A stretch of 64,000 nt of DNA from contig DINQ01000004.1 in the NCBI GenBank assembly GCA_002426795.1, forward strand, positions 124,001-188,000, in the 5' to 3' direction. The DNA comes from Bacteroidales bacterium UBA5536. GTDB taxonomy: Bacteria; Bacteroidota; Bacteroidia; Bacteroidales; F082. Below the pieces are notes generated by a model that saw only the letters and a list, made by a program, of their open reading frames with translations, was not told the origin of the DNA and ran no database searches. Position numbers and translations under genes: made by a program. Every line of letters begins with the position of its first letter. Positions within the stretch are counted from its first letter, which is position 1. This document shows positions 60,853-64,000 of this stretch, in pieces.

Positions 60853-60860
60853 TAACTTTG
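60853..60860 (+). promoter_or_regulatory. -7 promoter element for the GNAT gene
   Basis: TAACTTTG, exact TAnnTTTG, 33 bases before ATG 60894. It is on the opposite strand to, and only 13 bp away from, the purF-type promoter. Confidence 0.5.
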
Positions 60861-60873
60861 TCCAATCAAGGTG

Positions 60874-60881
60874 CAAAACTA
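60874..60881 (-). promoter_or_regulatory. -7 promoter element for the purF-type gene
   Basis: TAGTTTTG on the minus strand, 45 bases before ATG 60828. Exact TAnnTTTG. Lies inside the leader of the divergent GNAT gene, so the two promoters face away but overlap in leader region. Confidence 0.5.
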
Positions 60882-60893
60882 ATCAAAAAACCA

Positions 60894-61346
60894 ATGGTAT
60901 CTATTCGAAAAGCAAGCCTGTCAGATGTTGAAACAATCGCTCAATTTCAGGAAGCCATGGCACAAGAAACTGAAAACATGACCCTTCATCCTGTTACCAT
61001 CCGCAGTGGCATACAGGCTATACTGGAAGATCATGCAAAAGGACAGTATTTTCTGGCAACGGATGAAGCTGGAGCTTTGGGCAGTCTGCTTATTACTTAC
61101 GAATGGAGCGACTGGCGAAACAGCACGGTTTTTTGGATCCAATCGGTTTATGTAAAGCCCGAAAACCGAAGAAAAGGGATTTACAAGATGCTTTACGAGC
61201 ATGTTAAAGCACTTGCCTCGGGCCGGCCCGATGTAGCTGGTATCAGATTGTATGTGGACCGCACCAACACAAACGCACAAAAAACCTATGCCAGTTTGGG
61301 TATGAATGGTGAGCATTACCAGGTTTTCGAATGGATGAAATGCTAA
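60894..61346 (+). CDS. GNAT-family N-acetyltransferase
   Basis: 150 residues from ATG 60894 (the longer frame begins with TTG). The acetyl-CoA site is FWIQSVYVKPENRRKGIYKM (motif A, with the RRKGI pyrophosphate loop). RKASLSDVETIAQFQEAMAQ is the substrate helix region, and VDRTNTNAQKTYASLGM is motif B with the usual N-x-x-A-x-x-x-Y-x-x-x-G pattern. The substrate (amino acid, peptide or small amine) is not readable. Followed by the YfcC-family gene with its own promoter. Confidence 0.92.
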   Translation: MVSIRKASLSDVETIAQFQEAMAQETENMTLHPVTIRSGIQAILEDHAKGQYFLATDEAGALGSLLITYEWSDWRNSTVFWIQSVYVKPENRRKGIYKMLYEHVKALASGRPDVAGIRLYVDRTNTNAQKTYASLGMNGEHYQVFEWMKC

Positions 61347-61373
61347 TTCCGCATTTAAAAAAGGCATTTTTCT

Positions 61374-61381
61374 TACATTTG
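61374..61381 (+). promoter_or_regulatory. -7 promoter element for the YfcC-family gene
   Basis: TACATTTG, exact TAnnTTTG, 26 bases before ATG 61408. A TTTA at 61354-61357 is a weak -33 candidate. Confidence 0.5.
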
Positions 61382-61407
61382 TTTCTTTTTCATCAAAAGC
61401 ACACCGC

Positions 61408-63036
61408 ATGGCAGGCAGCAAACGTAAAGTCCCACACACTTATGTAATTGTATTTTTTATCATCCTGCTTGCTGCGGCATTAACCTGGTTCATTCCTCCT
61501 GGGAAATATGTAAAAGAGGAGGTCATAACCGATCATGGGTCTGAAACTGTGATGCAGTTTTATTTTAAGGGCGATATGCCTGCTGAAATGCAACAGCAAT
61601 TTCGTTCGCAACCCCAGAGCTGGCAGGTTTTCTCAGCCCTTTTTAAAGGTTTCGTGAAGCAGAGTAATATCATCATATTTATTCTAATGATTGGTGGCGC
61701 TTTCTGGATCATGAACCAAAGCAAAGCCATTGATGTTGGTATTTATGCGTTTTTGCGCTTTACCCGCAAAATAGGCCACAACCGACTCATCAGCGCTATT
61801 GGTGTCGATAACTTAATTATCGTGCTCGTGATGCTGCTCTTTAGTAGTTTTGGAGCCATTTTTGGCATGAGCGAAGAAACCATTGCCTTCACCATTATCA
61901 TTATTCCACTGGCTATCAGCATGGGCTACGACTCCATTGTTGGGGTATGTATGGTTTATGTAGGCGCGCATTTGGGCTTTGCAGGTGCCGTGCTCAATCC
62001 TTTCACAATCGGAATCGCACAAGGACTTGCAGATATTCCACTTTTCTCCGGCATTGAATACCGCATTTTTAGTTGGGTCATGATCAATTCTGTGGGGCTG
62101 TTTTTTGTTTTACGTTATGCGGCAAAAATCAAAAAGAATCCCAAAGCTTCGCCCATGTACGAAGAGGATGCCTACTGGAGAGCCAGAGAAAACCAGGAAA
62201 GCAATGAAATTACCTACTATACACCACGCATTGCATGGGTAGTGTATGGTGCCATTTTGGCCGCGCTTGTTGTGTTTTCTTTTGGATATCCTATCACAGA
62301 AATGAGTATTGGTAATGCTTCGTTTAGCTTTTATGTGATCCCTTTTGCTACTGTTCTCTTTGGGATCGTTGGTTTCATGAGCCTGCGCAAAACCGTTCAC
62401 TACTTTATTTTACTCTTGCTTGGCTATACCATCTTGTTCCTGATTGTTGGGGTGATGGGTTACGGGTGGTACGTGATGGAAATTGCCACCTTGTTTTTTG
62501 TCATGGGCATTGCCAGTGGACTGGCTATCAATAAGTCGGCCGATGAAATCGCGAAGCTCTTTCTGGAAGGTGTTTCCGATATTTTATCTGCGGCTATCAT
62601 CGTGGGGCTGGCTGGCGGCATCATTGTGATACTGGATGATGGCGGAGTGATTGATTCGATTCTTTATGGCCTATCAAAATCGATGGTTAATTTTGGGCAA
62701 ATTGCTTCGGTGAGTGTAATGTACATGATTCAGACCATCATCAACATTGTGATTCCATCCGGATCAGCAAAAGCTGCCATTACCATGCCTATTATGGCTC
62801 CGTTCAGCGATTTGATCGGTATTTCGCGGCAGGCAACAGTGATGGCTTTTCAGTTTGGCGATGGCTTCACCAATATGATTACTCCAACTTCAGGCATTCT
62901 GATTGCAGTTCTTGGCGTGGCCCGCATCCCCTATCAAAAATGGGTAAAATGGGTTTGGCCGCTTATCCTAAGTCTGATTATTCTTGGATTTCTGTTACTC
63001 ATTCCAACCGTTACTATGTCACTCAACGGCTTTTGA
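61408..63036 (+). CDS. YfcC/ArcD-family basic amino acid or peptide-derived substrate transporter
   Basis: 542 residues, twelve or so membrane helices, DcuC/YfcC (C4-dicarboxylate/arginine antiporter) superfamily. Signature regions: KVPHTYVIVFFIILLAAALT then WFIPPGKYV near the N-terminus, SEETIAFTIIIIPLAISMGYD, VGAHLGFAGAVLNPFTIGIA, GLAGGIIVILDDGGVIDSIL, NIVIPSGSAKAAITMPIMAP and FQFGDGFTNMITPTSGILI. The last three are diagnostic re-entrant loop motifs. The family takes up amino acids, short dicarboxylates or serves as an ornithine/arginine exchanger; the substrate is not resolved. No arginine deiminase genes are present here. Confidence 0.9.
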   Translation: MAGSKRKVPHTYVIVFFIILLAAALTWFIPPGKYVKEEVITDHGSETVMQFYFKGDMPAEMQQQFRSQPQSWQVFSALFKGFVKQSNIIIFILMIGGAFWIMNQSKAIDVGIYAFLRFTRKIGHNRLISAIGVDNLIIVLVMLLFSSFGAIFGMSEETIAFTIIIIPLAISMGYDSIVGVCMVYVGAHLGFAGAVLNPFTIGIAQGLADIPLFSGIEYRIFSWVMINSVGLFFVLRYAAKIKKNPKASPMYEEDAYWRARENQESNEITYYTPRIAWVVYGAILAALVVFSFGYPITEMSIGNASFSFYVIPFATVLFGIVGFMSLRKTVHYFILLLLGYTILFLIVGVMGYGWYVMEIATLFFVMGIASGLAINKSADEIAKLFLEGVSDILSAAIIVGLAGGIIVILDDGGVIDSILYGLSKSMVNFGQIASVSVMYMIQTIINIVIPSGSAKAAITMPIMAPFSDLIGISRQATVMAFQFGDGFTNMITPTSGILIAVLGVARIPYQKWVKWVWPLILSLIILGFLLLIPTVTMSLNGF

Positions 63037-63089
63037 TTCTGCTTGTTTACACAGAAAATTTTCTTTGATTTTTTATTGCCCTTTTAAGG

Positions 63090-64000
63090 CTACATCAACT
63101 CCCCTTCTGCCGAGCGCCCCAGAAAGATTTGTTGTTCTTTCTTGAGTCGTTCTTTTTTTACATAACGGCCATAAACCAAGGCAATAACCAAGGCGAGAAT
63201 TCCTTCCAGAAAAACCGTTTTCTGTACCCCAATTGCATGCGATATTGCACTGACAACCAAGCTTCCGACAGGCATCATGGTTGTCATCACCATAAAGTAA
63301 ATACTGATGACCCGACCCCTAAAATGGTTCGGCACATGTAGCTGTACAATCGTATTGCTGATTGTTCTGATGGGCATCATACCAAATGCGCCCACAGCAA
63401 CAAATACGAGGGCAAGCGGATAGAGAGATGTTTGCGAAAAGAGCATGAGTCCAACAGCGAAAACGGCCGTGTTGATCGCCAGAATCCTGTTCAGATCAGC
63501 ACCTTGCTTCAATGATGCTAAGAATAAGGCGCTGATAAAAGCACCTAAACCGATTGTCCCATCAATGATTCCTAAAGTTGAGGCGGTTCCGTTAAAAACA
63601 TCTTTGGCAAAAACAGGAGTCAGGGTTGTGAAAGGCAACACCAGCAGACTCATGATCCCAACAAAAATAATCACACTACTCACTATAGGCGTTTCTTTGA
63701 TATACGTAAATGCCTCTGCAAATTCTCTTTTTAGGTTCTTGTCCTTCTTTGTATTGATGCTGATTTTGGGCAATTTCATCAACAGTAAAGACAGAATTAC
63801 CGGAATGAAACTCACCGCATTCAGACCAAAGCAAACCTCATCGCTGTATTTCTCAAGAATAAATCCGGCTATGGCAGGCCCAATCAATTTCGACATATTG
63901 ACCATCGAAGAGTTCAGTGCCAAGGCATTGGGAAGCATGTTTTTATCGAGCACCAAATCCCGGATCAAAGATTGTCGTGCAGGTACATCAAATCCATTGA
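63090..64000 (-). CDS. MFS exporter, C-terminal part (truncated by the window)
   Basis: The gene runs off the right edge; about 303 residues are visible. It reads on from NGFDVPARQSLIRDLV, the motif that ends the N-terminal half of EntS-like MFS transporters (D-x-P-A-R-Q-S-x). There are seven or so membrane helices in the visible part: LALNSSMVNMSKLIGPAIAG, SVIIFVGIMSLLVLPFTTL, ALFLASLKQG, GLMLFSQTSLYPLALVFVA, and the late VFLEGILALVIALVYG. Loops are short, and the C-terminus is basic (KKERLKKEQQ). Related proteins export siderophores or drugs. The substrate is unknown. Confidence 0.88.
   Translation of the reverse strand, partial: NGFDVPARQSLIRDLVLDKNMLPNALALNSSMVNMSKLIGPAIAGFILEKYSDEVCFGLNAVSFIPVILSLLLMKLPKISINTKKDKNLKREFAEAFTYIKETPIVSSVIIFVGIMSLLVLPFTTLTPVFAKDVFNGTASTLGIIDGTIGLGAFISALFLASLKQGADLNRILAINTAVFAVGLMLFSQTSLYPLALVFVAVGAFGMMPIRTISNTIVQLHVPNHFRGRVISIYFMVMTTMMPVGSLVVSAISHAIGVQKTVFLEGILALVIALVYGRYVKKERLKKEQQIFLGRSAEGELM

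Noticed and set aside
63037..63089. Terminator between YfcC-type and MFS genes (AGAAAATTTTCT)
   Set aside because: Fully AT palindrome without stable G/C stem; not a convincing terminator.
1..64000. CRISPR array, insertion sequence, prophage or integron
   Set aside because: No regular spacer-repeat arrays, transposase, integrase or terminal repeats were seen.

Overview
The window comes from a member of the Bacteroidota, probably a free-living or environmental Bacteroidales-like lineage. Four things point there. Many intergenic regions carry the phylum's -7 promoter element TAnnTTTG. There is a type IX secretion (T9SS) cargo protein next to a PorV/PorQ-family barrel. A SusC-like TonB receptor with an N-terminal carboxypeptidase-regulatory-like domain is present, and so is a Bacteroidota-type geranylgeranylglyceryl phosphate synthase. 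Genes are densely packed, mostly intact and chromosomal in character. I see no insertion sequence, prophage, CRISPR array or rRNA operon. One tRNA gene (Pro, anticodon CGG) is present.

Layout. Positions 1-12.4 kb are largely housekeeping: the end of rpoN, a PAP2-like membrane protein, an outer-membrane barrel, a TlpA-type thioredoxin, a NodB deacetylase, gpmA, a metallophosphatase, hsp20, a UPF0104-type membrane protein, an SbtA-like bicarbonate permease, cytochrome bd (cydAB), a TatD hydrolase and TcdA. Positions 12.4-25.1 kb hold an envelope gene island. The minus-strand arm is a HerA-type ATPase, a MltC-like lytic transglycosylase, a CsgG/TPR/SH3 protein and an LPP20-like protein. A zinc-ribbon/TPR protein follows. 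The plus-strand arm is an LPP20-like protein, a MltC_N-like/transglutaminase/beta-propeller protein and a beta-helical potassium-channel-like protein. Each arm has one LPP20-like and one MltC_N-like member. This is the best candidate in the window for an undescribed system.

Positions 25.1-36.4 kb carry the tRNA, a Pif1-like helicase with HRDC and HTH domains, a ModE/LysR-type DNA-binding protein, a secreted FG-GAP protein, a TPR-PAS hybrid histidine kinase with a separate receiver, a dipeptidyl peptidase IV and GGGP synthase. Positions 36.5-43.1 kb form a methyl-cycle region: a SAM-I riboswitch, a short upstream ORF, metH and metF on the minus strand, and ahcY divergently on the plus strand. 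Together these regenerate methionine and clear S-adenosylhomocysteine.

Positions 43.1-57.9 kb hold a Rieske-like lipoprotein, a small lipoprotein, a propeller-type LytS sensor kinase with its LytTR regulator, and an apparent three-gene surface operon of TonB receptor, 1455-residue T9SS cargo and PorV/PorQ protein. Positions 58-64 kb carry greA (with a hairpin at the very start of its transcript), a HIT hydrolase, a long-form PurF, a GNAT acetyltransferase, a YfcC-family transporter and the end of an MFS exporter that runs off the window.

All functional calls are from reading motifs and gene order. No database search was run. Where I moved a start codon inward from the longest possible frame, the reason is given in the entry.
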